A DNA stretch of 64,000 nt from contig CM074185.1 in assembly GCA_037179385.1 (NCBI GenBank), positions 7,435,371-7,499,370 of the forward strand. The letters run 5' to 3'. Source of the DNA: Holothuria scabra (lineage: Eukaryota > Echinodermata > Holothuroidea > Aspidochirotida > Holothuriidae). Each line of letters starts with the position of its first letter. The first letter of the stretch is position 1. This document shows, piece after piece, positions 10,794-25,140 of the stretch. The notes below the pieces were generated by a model. That model had not been told where the DNA came from. It made no database searches and worked only from the letters and a program-made list of their open reading frames with translations. The translations under genes and the position numbers were made by a program.

Positions 10794-13700
10794 CGACTCG
10801 CTTTCTATCATGATTAAAAGATTAGTAAAAAGTAAGATATTCCCTAATAAATAATGAGACAACCTCTTTGATGCAAATCAGCCAGACCTGAGACAAGATC
10901 CCAGAAAATGTTTCATTGATAAAATGAAATAAACCTCGACAGATGTATATAAAAATAAATTTTGAGTAAAGTTACAGTTACCTCAGTAGGTTTAACTGTC
11001 CTCGTACGAACCAGAGAAATTGTGACGTTCTAGTGACGTATCTGTCACATAAGCCTCCATTTAGAGCGAAAATGAGAAAAATAAAGAAGAAACATCACTC
11101 GTAGAGGAAAATCTTGTCAAGAAACATGCAAAAATAATTAAAAACTTAATATACGAATATTTGATAAACGTAATTCCTTTATGCTTACACTACATCTGGC
11201 TGAAAATTTTGCTTTGAAAATTCCACTCCAACGTGTGATAGATGCAGATGTTCAAGCTATATAAGGCATCTTCTGCTATAACCTGCGTGGCACGCTGACG
11301 CCAAACCGGACGGTAGTGTTCACACATGGTCCTACTCTGATTGCACTGGGAGGCGAGTAGTGTTCCTCCCCAATGTATCGCCGGTCCTTGAGGGGAGTCC
11401 CGAGGAAAGATTGCTGTCGTATGCAAAGCACGCTGAGCGTCACTGTATGCAGAAGGGTACTAGAGAGGCGCCTGAGTTGGTTCTCTGTTGTAGTTGACAG
11501 GACACATAGCCGGCCAGAGACCTTGAACGCTTGGCTTCAATCTTTTGGGTTTTTTTTTCTTTTGTGTGTGTGAGGCGCCACCTTGTAAAAGAAAATCGAA
11601 AAACCTAAATGAAGCACGATAAAGTACCTAACGCCCATTAATTTTTCCATTGACTTACACACAAAATCCAAAAAGAAAAGAGGGCCTCTAAAAGGCTTGT
11701 CAAAGTTTTCGACAAGTGCAAGCTACCAGTCATATGAAAGCTGACGAGTTGGCCATCCATGGCATTTTCAATTTTCCATATCATGACCGTGAAGATATTT
11801 TTCTATTTTAGCTCAAAGTTCAATCACCCTTTTCCGGGCCTTGTTTTTCACTAAAAGCTTGGTATGCCTCCGCCGAATTCTAAAGCCCATAATTTCCACA
11901 AAAATGCTTCAATTAAGCTCATTTTTTCACCAGTGGTACTTCATTGAATATACTTTAATAAAAAGATTACAAAACACCCCATCATATTAGATATCATATC
12001 AAAAAGTGCTCTCTTTAGGAACCCTATCTGAGGGCGAACAAACGGGACCCATTAACACACCAGCTATACTGGGATATGCTCACAAAGGAGAAAAAGACAA
12101 GAACGCCCCCAGTTGGAAATGAAAACTTTTTCAAACAGACTTAACTGATGCTGCTTTGATTTCTCATTCCGAACAAATACCACCTTTATGGGTTAATGTG
12201 TAATGCATGCGCAGAGTAGCGTGGGTAAAGGAATGGTATGTGGGACGAGGGTGAGCTGGAGTCAATGATAATTAGGGAGGGATCGAGGACCCGTAAAATC
12301 ATCGAGCAGCTGTTTAAGGTCGAAGGTGAATAGTTTTTCGTGTTCGTATGTAATATCACCGTTCTCGGTTACTTTCTCAGATTGATTTATGTATCTCTTT
12401 TTCTCGGCATCGCCTTACTCGACAAGCTCTCTTGATATTTCAGAGTGTTTATATACTTTCTCAATGTCCGTATTATATAATGTTCCTTTACTATTTGTGT
12501 AACTTAACGTAAAAACTATTTCAAATATTATGAAACCCAATAAATGAATAGAAATGAAATCATGGATTAGCTAAAAGTGATTCGACCCTCGAATTTCGGA
12601 CTTCGAGTCGATTATGTAGCCTGTAAAAAATAAGTTTTTATATATGAAAAATTCGAAACAAAAGGCCAGATTTACCATTCTGGGCCTTGGACAGAAGTAA
12701 ATTTGGGGCCCAGACTATAATTCTTTACCCGTGGAGTTATCGTGGAGAAAATAGCGTATTTGCCGGGATGGGCAAGTAGAAACCCGCCCCCCCCCTTCCC
12801 CCGGCTAAAGAAGGACTTCCAAAGAAATGATGAACTCAAACCAGCGGGGTGAAAAGAGGGCAAATTAGTAAAAGATTACGAAAAGGTAAAACGGAGATAA
12901 AGGGAAAGGTAGACGAAAGAAAGGAAACTATTTAGCTTAATATCAGAGAGACTGCTTGACTAGTTAACCCTTATTCGAGGAACTTATGAAAGTTACATGT
13001 TATGCATTCAATTCCAATTAGTCAATGTTCGTCTGATTAACGCAGCAAAAGCTCTTCTCAGTTCCTTTTAACAATTCCTACATTTTCGCCCGTAACATAT
13101 ATGTACCCATGACACCGCCTGTACAACACTGATGCCGTACTCCAGAGAATCAGTTATCGGACACTTTTCCAAATGAACTTAAGGTGTTAAACTAATCTGA
13201 TATCTCCGGGATTTGAAATTTGGGCAGGACCTGGACAATTGGGGCAAACCATGTTAGTATTAAGACAAAAAACAAATCAGATTTCTTTTAATTACGAAAA
13301 TGCTCTCATCCAATCCATTCACACATTTGGCAGGAAAATTAGACAGAATCATAATGGGCAGGGCAAACTTTTTAGGAAGGAAGAAGATTACAAAAATTTG
13401 CCTTATGTTAGGAAAACCAATGAAAAGACAATGTCAGCCCCAATCCATATTTTTGCGTGCCGCACTTTGCCCAAAATAATAGATTATTCAAGAGAAAGTG
13501 AAAACCAAAAATCCGCGACGTTTTTGATTGCCATATGACGGACAGACGGGGAGAGGGATACATGTCATATATATGTCTTAATGCTTTAAAACATTTGTCC
13601 GAAAAGTGTTAGTACTGTAGTAGCCTATTTTGATCTATTTAGGTGTACCTTCTGTCAAATAATTCAAAAATATAATTTAAAAAGCACGAAAAATGAATTC

Positions 13701-14398
13701 TTTCAGTCCAACTCCCATCTTCAAAGGACATTCTTGAGCCGAGATATAAAACGTTGACCTGTTTTTTTTTTGAAGGGAAACTGTATTTACAATCACGAGT
13801 ATATTTACACTATTTACAAATTAAATTGAAATATGAAATCGAATAAAATAGAATAAAAATAAAATAAGTGAAAACATCATAACACAAAACAAAATGTTGA
13901 AATTTATTCACTTAAAGCAATTGAGTACATTGCGTAACAACAACTAGTGACAATTTTGTTGTGCGATTAACATTACCTGAAGGACCACACTTGACCAATT
14001 CTCACCTCCCTCAGACCATTAAAAGATCATAGGTGTGTCATGTATGGCTCAATTGTAGATTGGAAGAATAGAAAAGATATTGCACATGTTTTCAGCCAAA
14101 GGGCCGATCAGCTTTTTCTAAAGTCCCCCGACCCTCTGGCAAAGGGCCGTTCGGCGAAACATAAGCTTTCGACCAAACTTTAAAATTTGCCTTCAATAAG
14201 CAAAGTTACGTGCGCCAGGAAACGAATTTTGTCCCAGAATTTGCAGGCCTGAACAAAATGACCTGATCTATTACACTAATAGGGATGATTATTTGAATTA
14301 TATTTATTTAAGTTGTAAATGGTTTGGTGTTCTCAGAATAACCCATCTAGAATTACATATCAACATTTATTAAACAAGTTGGTAACACCTTTTGAGAA
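10794..14398 (+). repeat. Array unit 4 (B/A/B mosaic)
   Basis: 3605 bp, the longest unit. TATA 11258-11264; U2-like segment 13997-14115 (minus strand). It is B-type up to about 12370, switches to A-type wording through about 13680, and then mixes A and B sites to the end. The 22-bp segment is retained. This is a recombinant unit. Confidence 0.94.
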
Positions 14399-17300
14399 CG
14401 ACTCGCTTTCTATCATGATTAAAAGATTAGTAAAAAGTAAGATATTCCCTAATAAATAATGAGACAACCTCTTTGATGCAAATCAGCCAGACCTGAGACA
14501 AGATCCCAGAAAATGTTTCATTGATAAAATGAAATAAACCTCGACAGATGTATATAAAAATAAATTTTGAGTAAAGTTACAGTTACCTCAGTAGGTTTAA
14601 CTGTCCTCGTACGAACCAGAGAAATTGTGACGTTCTAGTGACGTATCTGTCACATAAGCCTCCATTTAGAGCGAAAATGAGAAAAATAAAGAAGAAACAT
14701 CACTCGTAGAGGAAAATCTTGTCAAGAAACATGCAAAAATAATTAAAAACTTAATATACGAATATTTGATAAACGTAATTCCTTTATGCTAACACTACAT
14801 CTGGCTGAAAATTTTGCTTTGAAAATTCCACTCCAACGTGTGATAGATGCAGATGTTCAAGCTATATAAGGCATCTTCTACTATAACCTGCGTGGCACGC
14901 TGACGCCAAACCGGACGGTAGTGTTCACACATGGTCCTACTCTGATTGCACTGGGAGGCGAGTAGTGTTCCTCCCCAATGTATCGCCGGTCCTTGAGGGG
15001 AGTCCCGAGGAAAGATTGCTGTCGTATGCAAAGCACGCTGAGCGTCACTGTATGCAGAAGGGTACTAGAGAGGCGCCTGAGTTGGTTCTCTGTTGTAGTT
15101 GACAGGACACATAGCCGGCCAGAGACCTTGAACGCTTGGCTTCAATCTTTTGGGTTTTTTTTTCTTTTGTGTGTGTGTGTGAGGCGCCACCTTGTAAAAG
15201 AAAATCGAAAAACCTAAATGAAGCACGATAAAGTACCTAACCCCCATTAATTTTTCCATTGACTTACACACAAAATCCAAAAAGAAAAGAGGGCCTCTAA
15301 AAGGCTTGTCAAAGTTTTCGACAAGTGCAAGCTACCAGTCATATGAAAGCTGACGAGTTGGCCATCCATGGCATTTTCAATTTTCCATATCATGACCGTG
15401 AAGATATTTTTCTATTTTAGCTCAAAGTTCAATCACCCTTTTCCGGGCCTTGTTTTTCACTAAAAGCTTGGTATGCCTCCGCCGAATTCTAAAGCCCATA
15501 ATTTCCACAAAAATGCTTCAATTAAGCTCATTTTTTCACCAGTGGTACTTCATTGAATATACTTTAATAAAAAGATTACAAAACACCCCATCATATTAGA
15601 TATCATATCAAAAAAGTGCTCTCTTTAGGAACCCTATCTGAGGGCGAACAAACGGGACCCATTAACACACCAGCTATACTGGGATATGCTCACAAAGGAG
15701 AAAAAGACAAGAACGCCCCCAGTTGGAAATGAAAACTTTTTCAAACAGACTTAACTGATGCTGCTTTGATTTCTCATTCCGAACAAATACCACCTTTATG
15801 GGTTAATGTGTAATGCATGCGCAGAGTAGCGTGGGTAAAGGAATGGTATGTGGGACGAGGGTGAGCTGGAGTCAATGATAATTAGGGAGGGATCGAGGAC
15901 CCGTAAAATCATCGAGCAGCTGTTTAAGGTCGAAGGTGAATAGTTTTTCGTGTTCGTATGTAATATCACCGTTCTCGGTTACTTTATCAACTTGATTTAT
16001 GTATCTCTATTTCTCGGCATCACCTTACTCGACAAGCTCTCTTGATATTTCAGAGTGTTTTTATACTTTCTCACTGTCTTTGTATTATATAATGTTCCTT
16101 TACTACTTGTGTAACTTACTGTAAAAACTATTTCAAATATTGTGAAACCCAATAAATGAAAAGAAATGCAATCATGGATTAGCTAAAAGTTGATTCGACC
16201 CTCGAATTTCGGACTTTGAGTCGATTACGTAGCCTGTTAATCAGAAGTTATTAGGCTATCTATGGAAATCCGAAAAACAAGGCCAGATTTATCATTCTGG
16301 GCCTTGGACGGAAGTAAATTTGGGGCCCACACTATAACTCTTTTCCCTTGGTGTTATCGTGGAGAAAATAGCGTATTTGCCGGGATGGACAAGTGGAAAC
16401 TCGTCCCCCCACCCCACCCGGCCAAAGAAGAGCTTCCAAAGAGATGATGAACTCAAACCAGCGGGTTGAAAAGAGGACAAATTAAGAGAAGGTGAAACGG
16501 AGATTAAGTGAAAGGAAGACGAAAGAAAGGAAACTATTTAGCTTAATATCGGAGAAGCCGCTTGACTAGTTTATCCGTATTCGAGGAACTTATTAAAGTT
16601 ACGTGTAATGCATTAAATTCCAATCAATCAATGTTCGTCTGATTAACGCAGCAAAAAGTTCTTTTCAGTTCCTTTTAGCAATTCCTACATTTTCACCCGT
16701 AACATAATGTACCCATGACACCGCCTGTACAACACCGATGCCGTACTCCAGAGAATCAGTTATCGGACACTTTTCCAAATGAACTTAAGGTGTTTAACTA
16801 AGCTGATATCTTCGGGATTTGAAATTTGGGCAGGATCTGGACAATTCGGGCAAACCATGTTACTTTTAAGACAAAAAACAAATAAGATTTCTTTTAATTA
16901 CGAAAAAGCTCTCATCCAATTCATTCACACATTTGGCAGGAAAATTAGACAGAGTCATAGTCGGCATGGCAAACTTTTTAGGAAGGAAGAAGATTACAAA
17001 AATTTGCTTTATGGTAGGGAAACCTATGAAAAGACAATGTAAGCCCCAGTCCATATTTTTGCGTGCCGAACTTTGCCTGAAATAATAGATTATTCAAGAG
17101 AGAGTGAAAAATAAAAATCCGCGACGTTTTTGATTGCCATATGACGGGGCAGACGGGGAGAGGGATACATGTCATATATATGTCTTTATGCTTTAAAACA
17201 TTTGTCCGAAAAGTGGTAGTACTGTAGTAGCCTATTTTGATCTATTTAAGTGTACCTCCAGTCGAATAATTCAAAAATATAATTTTAAAAGCACGAAAAA

Positions 17301-17978
17301 TAAAATCTTTCAGTCCAACTCCCATCTTCAAAGGACATTCTTGAGCCGAGATATAAAACGTTGACCTGTTTTTTAAGGGAAACTGTATTTACAATCACGA
17401 GTATATTTACACTATTTACAAATTAAATTGAAATATGAAATCGAATAAAATAGAATAAAAAATGAAATAAGTGAAAACATCATAACACAAAACAAAATGT
17501 TGAAATTTATTCACTTAAAACAATTGAGTGACAATTTTGTTGTGCGATTAACATTACCTGAAGGACCACACTTGACCAATTCTCACCGCCCTCAGACCAT
17601 TAAAAGATCATTGGTGTGTCATGTATGGCTCAATTCTAGATTGGAAGAATAGAAAAGATATTGCACATGTTTTCAGCCAAAGGGCCGATCAGCTTTTTCT
17701 AAAGTCCCCGACCCTCTGGCAAAGGGCCGTTCGGCGAAACATAAGCTTTCGACCAAACTTTAAAATTTGCCTTCAATAAGCAAAGTTACGTGCGCCAGGA
17801 AACGAATTTTGTCCCAGAATTTGCAGGCCTGAACAAAATGACCTGATCTATTACACTAATAGGGATGATTACTTGAATTATATTTATTTAAGTTGTAAAT
17901 GGTTTGGTGTTCTCAGAATAACCCATCTAGAATTACATATCAACATTTATTAAACAAGTTGGTAACACCTTTTGAGAA
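14399..17978 (+). repeat. Array unit 5 (subgroup B1, first with the 22-bp deletion)
   Basis: 3580 bp. TATA 14863-14869; U2-like segment 17578-17696 (minus strand). First unit from the left that lacks the 22-bp segment (junction at about 17528). Carries the B1 markers shared with units 6-10, such as CCCTTGGTG near 16346 and GCCGAACTTTGCCTG near 17065. Confidence 0.95.
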
Positions 17979-20900
17979 CGACTCGCTTTCTATCATGATT
18001 AAAAGATTAGTAAAAAGTAAGATATTCCCTAATAAATAATGAGACAACCTCTTTGATGCAAATCAGCCAGACCTGAGACAAGATCCCAGAAAATGTTTCA
18101 TTGATAAAATGAAATAAACCTCGACAGATGTATATAAAAATAAATTTTGAGTAAAGTTACAGTTACCTCAGTAGGTTTAACTGTCCTCGTACGAACCAGA
18201 GAAATTGTGACGTTCTAGTGACGTATCTGTCACATAAGCCTCCATTTAGAGCGAAAATGAGGAAAATAAAGAAGAAACATCACTCGTAGAGGAAAATCTT
18301 GTCAAGAAACATGCAAAAATAATTAAAAACTTAATATACGAATATTTGATAAACGTAATTCCTTTATGCTTACACTACATCTGGCTGAAAATTTTGCTTT
18401 GAAAATTCCACTCCAACGTGTGATAGATGCAGATGTTCAAGCTATATAAGGCATCTTCTGCTATAACCTGCGTGGCACGCTGACGCCAAACCGGACGGTA
18501 GTGTTCACACATGGTCCTACTCTGATTGCACTGGGAGGCGAGTAGTGTTCCTCCCCAATGTATCGCCGGTCCTTGAGGGGAGTCCCGAGGAAAGATTGCT
18601 GTCGTATGCAAAGCACGCTGAGCGTCACTGTATGCAGAAGGGTACTAGAGAGGCGCCTGAGTTGGTTCTCTGTTGTAGTTGACAGGATACATAGCCGGCC
18701 AGAGACCTTGAACGCTTGGCTTCAATCTTTTGGGTTTTTTTTTCTTTTTTTTTGTGTGTGTGAGGCGCCACCTTTTAAAAGAAAATCGAAAAACCTAAAT
18801 GAAGCACGATAAAGTACCTAACCCCCATTAATTTTTCCATTGACTTACACACAAAATCCAAAAAGAAAAGAGGGCCTCTAAAAGGCTTGTCAAAGTTTTC
18901 GACAAGTGCAAGCTACCAGTCATATGAAAGCTGACGAGTTGGCCATCCATGGCATTTTCAATTTTCCATATCATGACCGTGAAGATATTTTTCTATTTTA
19001 GCTCAAAGTTCAATCACCCTTTTCCGGGCCTTGTTTTTCACTAAAAGCTTGGTATGCCTCCGCCGAATTCTAAAGCCCATAATTTCCACAAAAATGCTTC
19101 AATTAAGCTCATTTTTTCACCAGTGGTACTTCATTGAATATACTTTAATAAAAAGATTACAAAACACCCCATCATATTAGATATCATATCAAAAAAGTGC
19201 TCTCTTTAGGAACCCTATCTGAGGGCGAACAAACGGGACCCATTAACACACCAGCTATACTGGGATATGCTCACAAAGGAGAAAAAGACAAGAACGCCCC
19301 CAGTTGGAAATGAAAACTTTTTCAAACAGACTTAACTGATGCTGCTTTGATTTCTCATTCCGAACAAATACCACCTTTATGGGTTAATGTGTAATGCATG
19401 CGCAGAGTAGCGTGGGTAAAGGAATGGTATGTGGGACGAGGGTGAGCTGGAGTCAATGATAATTAGGGAGGGATCGAGGACCCGTAAAATCATCGAGCAG
19501 CTGTTTAAGGTCGAAGGTGAATAGTTTTTCGTGTTCGTATGTAATATCACCGTTCTCGGTTACTTTATCAACTTGATTTATGTATCTCTATTTCTCGGCA
19601 TCACCTTACTCGACAAGCTCTCTTGATATTTCAGAGTGTTTTTATACTTTCTCACTGTCTTTGTATTATATAATGTTCCTTTACTACTTGTGTAACTTAC
19701 TGTAAAAACTATTTCAAATATTGTGAAACCCAATAAATGAAAAGAAATGCAATCATGGATTAGCTAAAAGTTGATTCGACCCTCGAATTTCGGACTTTGA
19801 GTCGATTACGTAGCCTGTTAATCAGAAGTTATTAGGCTATCTATGGAAATCCGAAAAACAAGGCCAGATTTATCATTCTGGGCCTTGGACGGAAGTAAAT
19901 TTGGGGCCCACACTATAACTCTTTTCCCTTGGTGTTATCGTGGAGAAAATAGCGTATTTGCCGGGATGGACAAGTGGAAACTCGTCCCCCACCCCACCCG
20001 GCCAAAGAAGAGCTTCCAAAGAGATGATGAACTCAAACCAGCGGGTTGAAAAGAGGACAAATTAAGAGAAGGTGAAACGGAGATTAAGTGAAAGGAAGAC
20101 GAAAGAAAGGAAACTATTTAGCTTAATATCGGAGAAGCCGCTTGACTAGTTTATCCGTATTCGAGGAACTTATTAAAGTTACGTGTAATGCATTAAATTC
20201 CAATCAATCAATGTTCGTCTGATTAACGCAGCAAAAAGTTCTTTTCAGTTCCTTTTAGCAATTCCTACATTTTCACCCGTAACATAATGTACCCATGACA
20301 CCGCCTGTACAACACCGATGCCGTACTCCAGAGAATCAGTTATCGGACACTTTTCCAAATGAACTTAAGGTGTTTAACTAAGCTGATATCTTCGGGATTT
20401 GAAATTTGGGCAGGATCTGGACAATTCGGGCAAACCATGTTACTTTTAAGACAAAAAACAAATAAGATTTCTTTTAATTACGAAAAAGCTCTCATCCAAT
20501 TCATTCACACATTTGGCAGGAAAATTAGACAGAGTCATAGTCGGCATGGCAAACTTTTTAGGAAGGAAGAAGATTACAAAAATTTGCTTTATGGTAGGGA
20601 AACCTATGAAAAGACAATGTAAGCCCCAGTCCATATTTTTGCGTGCCGAACTTTGCCTGAAATAATAGATTATTCAAGAGAGAGTGAAAAATAAAAATCC
20701 GCGACGTTTTTGATTGCCATATGACGGGGCAGACGGGGAGAGGGATACATGTCATATATATGTCTTTATGCTTTAAAACATTTGTCCGAAAAGTGGTAGT
20801 ACTGTAGTAGCCTATTTTGATCTATTTAAGTGTACCTCCAGTCGAATAATTCAAAAATATAATTTTAAAAGCACGAAAAATAAAATCTTTCAGTCCAACT

Positions 20901-21559
20901 CCCATCTTCAAAGGACATTCTTGAGCCGAGATATAAAACGTTGACCTGTTTTTTTAAGGGAAACTGTATTTACAATCACGAGTATATTTACACTATTTAC
21001 AAATTAAATTGAAATATGAAATCGAATAAAATAGAATAAAAATGAAATAAGTGAAAACATCATAACACAAAACAAAATGTTGAAATTTATTCACTTAAAA
21101 CAATTGAGTGACAATTTTGTTGTGCGATTAACATTACCTGAAGGACCACACTTGACCAATTCTCACCGCCCTCAGACCATTAAAAGATCATTGGTGTGTC
21201 ATGTATGGCTCAATTCTAGATTGGAAGAATAGAAAAGATATTGCACATGTTTTCAGCCAAAGGGCCGATCAGCTTTTTCTAAAGTCCCCCGACCCTCTGG
21301 CAAAGGGCCGTTCGGCGAAACATAAGCTTTCGACCAAACTTTAAAATTTGCCTTCAATAAGCAAAGTTACGTGCGCCAGGAAACGAATTTTGTCCCAGAA
21401 TTTGCAGGCCTGAACAAAATGACCTGATCTATTACACTAATAGGGATGATTACTTGAATTATATTTATTTAAGTTGTAAATGGTTTGGTGTTCTCAGAAT
21501 AACCCATCTAGAATTACATATCAACATTTATTAAACAAGTTGGTAACACCTTTTGAGAA
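17979..21559 (+). repeat. Array unit 6 (subgroup B1)
   Basis: 3581 bp. TATA 18443-18449; U2-like segment 21158-21276 (minus strand). Private A>G in the A-rich stretch near 18261. Otherwise almost identical to units 5, 7 and 9. Confidence 0.95.
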
Positions 21560-24500
21560 CGACTCGCTTTCTATCATGATTAAAAGATTAGTAAAAAGTA
21601 AGATATTCCCTAATAAATAATGAGACAACCTCTTTGATGCAAATCAGCCAGACCTGAGACAAGATCCCAGAAAATGTTTCATTGATAAAATGAAATAAAC
21701 CTCGACAGATGTATATAAAAATAAATTTTGAGTAAAGTTACAGTTACCTCAGTAGGTTTAACTGTCCTCGTACGAACCAGAGAAATTGTGACGTTCTAGT
21801 GACGTATCTGTCACATAAGCCTCCATTTAGAGCGAAAATGAGAAAAATAAAGAAGAAACATCACTCGTAGAGGAAAATCTTGTCAAGAAACATGCAAAAA
21901 TAATTAAAAACTTAATATACGAATATTTGATAAACGTAATTCCTTTATGCTTACACTACATCTGGCTGAAAATTTTGCTTTGAAAATTCCACTCCAACGT
22001 GTGATAGATGCAGATGTTCAAGCTATATAAGGCATCTTCTACTATAACCTGCGTGGCACGCTGACGCCAAACCGGACGGTAGTGTTCACACATGGTCCTA
22101 CTCTGATTGCACTGGGAGGCGAGTAGTGTTCCTCCCCAATGTATCGCCGGTCCTTGAGGGGAGTCCCGAGGAAAGATTGCTGTCGTATGCAAAGCACGCT
22201 GAGCGTCACTGTATGCAGAAGGGTACTAGAGAGGCGCCTGAGTTGGTTCTCTGTTGTAGTTGACAGGATACATAGCCGGCCAGAGACCTTGAACGCTTGG
22301 CTTCAATCTTTTGGGTTTTTTTTTCTTTTTTTTTTGTGTGTGTGAGGCGCCACCTTTTAAAAGAAAATCGAAAAACCTAAATGAAGCACGATAAAGTACC
22401 TAACCCCCATTAATTTTTCCATTGACTTACACACAAAATCCAAAAAGAAAAGAGGGCCTCTAAAAGGCTTGTCAAAGTTTTCGACAAGTGCAAGCTACCA
22501 GTCATATGAAAGCTGACGAGTTGGCCATCCATGGCATTTTCAATTTTCCATATCATGACCGTGAAGATATTTTTCTATTTTAGCTCAAAGTTCAATCACC
22601 CTTTTCCGGGCCTTGTTTTTCACTAAAAGCTTGGTATGCCTCCGCCGAATTCTAAAGCCCATAATTTCCACAAAAATGCTTCAATTAAGCTCATTTTTTC
22701 ACCAGTGGTACTTCATTGAATATACTTTAATAAAAAGATTACAAAACACCCCATCATATTAGATATCATATCAAAAAAGTGCTCTCTTTAGGAACCCTAT
22801 CTGAGGGCGAACAAACGGGACCCATTAACACACCAGCTATACTGGGATATGCTCACAAAGGAGAAAAAGACAAGAACGCCCCCAGTTGGAAATGAAAACT
22901 TTTTCAAACAGACTTAACTGATGCTGCTTTGATTTCTCATTCCGAACAAATACCACCTTTATGGGTTAATGTGTAATGCATGCGCAGAGTAGCGTGGGTA
23001 AAGGAATGGTATGTGGGACGAGGGTGAGCTGGAGTCAATGATAATTAGGGAGGGATCGAGGACCCGTAAAATCATCGAGCAGCTGTTTAAGGTCGAAGGT
23101 GAATAGTTTTTCGTGTTCGTATGTAATATCACCGTTCTCGGTTACTTTATCAACTTGATTTATGTATCTCTATTTCTCGGCATCACCTTACTCGACAAGC
23201 TCTCTTGATATTTCAGAGTGTTTTTATACTTTCTCACTGTCTTTGTATTATATAATGTTCCTTTACTACTTGTGTAACTTACTGTAAAAACTATTTCAAA
23301 TATTGTGAAACCCAATAAATGAAAAGAAATGCAATCATGGATTAGCTAAAAGTTGATTCGACCCTCGAATTTCGGACTTTGAGTCGATTACGTAGCCTGT
23401 TAATCAGAAGTTATTAGGCTATCTATGGAAATCCGAAAAACAAGGCCAGATTTATCATTCTGGGCCTTGGACGGAAGTAAATTTGGGGCCCACACTATAA
23501 CTCTTTTCCCTTGGTGTTATCGTGGAGAAAATAGCGTATTTGCCGGGATGGACAAGTGGAAACTCGTCCCCCACCCCACCCGGCCAAAGAAGAGCTTCCA
23601 AAGAGATGATGAACTCAAACCAGCGGGTTGAAAAGAGGACAAATTAAGAGAAGGTGAAACGGAGATTAAGTGAAAGGAAGACGAAAGAAAGGAAACTATT
23701 TAGCTTAATATCGGAGAAGCCGCTTGACTAGTTTATCCGTATTCGAGGAACTTATTAAAGTTACGTGTAATGCATTAAATTCCAATCAATCAATGTTCGT
23801 CTGATTAACGCAGCAAAAAGTTCTTTTCAGTTCCTTTTAGCAATTCCTACATTTTCACCCGTAACATAATGTACCCATGACACCGCCTGTACAACACCGA
23901 TGCCGTACTCCAGAGAATCAGTTATCGGACACTTTTCCAAATGAACTTAAGGTGTTTAACTAAGCTGATATCTTCGGGATTTGAAATTTGGGCAGGATCT
24001 GGACAATTCGGGCAAACCATGTTACTTTTAAGACAAAAAACAAATAAGATTTCTTTTAATTACGAAAAAGCTCTCATCCAATTCATTCACACATTTGGCA
24101 GGAAAATTAGACAGAGTCATAGTCGGCATGGCAAACTTTTTAGGAAGGAAGAAGATTACAAAAATTTGCTTTATGGTAGGGAAACCTATGAAAAGACAAT
24201 GTAAGCCCCAGTCCATATTTTTGCGTGCCGAACTTTGCCTGAAATAATAGATTATTCAAGAGAGAGTGAAAAATAAAAATCCGCGACGTTTTTGATTGCC
24301 ATATGACGGGGCAGACGGGGAGAGGGATACATGTCATATATATGTCTTTATGCTTTAAAACATTTGTCCGAAAAGTGGTAGTACTGTAGTAGCCTATTTT
24401 GATCTATTTAAGTGTACCTCCAGTCGAATAATTCAAAAATATAATTTTAAAAGCACGAAAAATAAAATCTTTCAGTCCAACTCCCATCTTCAAAGGACAT

Positions 24501-25140
24501 TCTTGAGCCGAGATATAAAACGTTGACCTGTTTTTTTAAGGGAAACTGTATTTACAATCACGAGTATATTTACACTATTTACAAATTAAATTGAAATATG
24601 AAATCGAATAAAATAGAATAAAAATGAAATAAGTGAAAACATCATAACACAAAACAAAATGTTGAAATTTATTCACTTAAAACAATTGAGTGACAATTTT
24701 GTTGTGCGATTAACATTACCTGAAGGACCACACTTGACCAATTCTCACCGCCCTCAGACCATTAAAAGATCATTGGTGTGTCATGTATGGCTCAATTCTA
24801 GATTGGAAGAATAGAAAAGATATTGCACATGTTTTCAGCCAAAGGGCCGATCAGCTTTTTCTAAAGTCCCCGACCCTCTGGCAAAGGGCCGTTCGGCGAA
24901 ACATAAGCTTTCGACCAAACTTTAAAATTTGCCTTCAATAAGCAAAGTTACGTGCGCCAGGAAACGAATTTTGTCCCAGAATTTGCAGGCCTGAACAAAA
25001 TGACCTGATCTATTACACTAATAGGGATGATTACTTGAATTATATTTATTTAAGTTGTAAATGGTTTGGTGTTCTCAGAATAACCCATCTAGAATTACAT
25101 ATCAACATTTATTAAACAAGTTGGTAACACCTTTTGAGAA
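21560..25140 (+). repeat. Array unit 7 (subgroup B1)
   Basis: 3581 bp. TATA 22024-22030; U2-like segment 24740-24858 (minus strand). Nearly identical to units 6 and 9, differing mainly in homopolymer lengths. Confidence 0.95.

Noticed and set aside
19843..20049. 61-74 codon frame beginning MEIRKTRPD
   Set aside because: Crosses the variable poly-C tract, changes its C-terminus between units, and has no recognised similarity.
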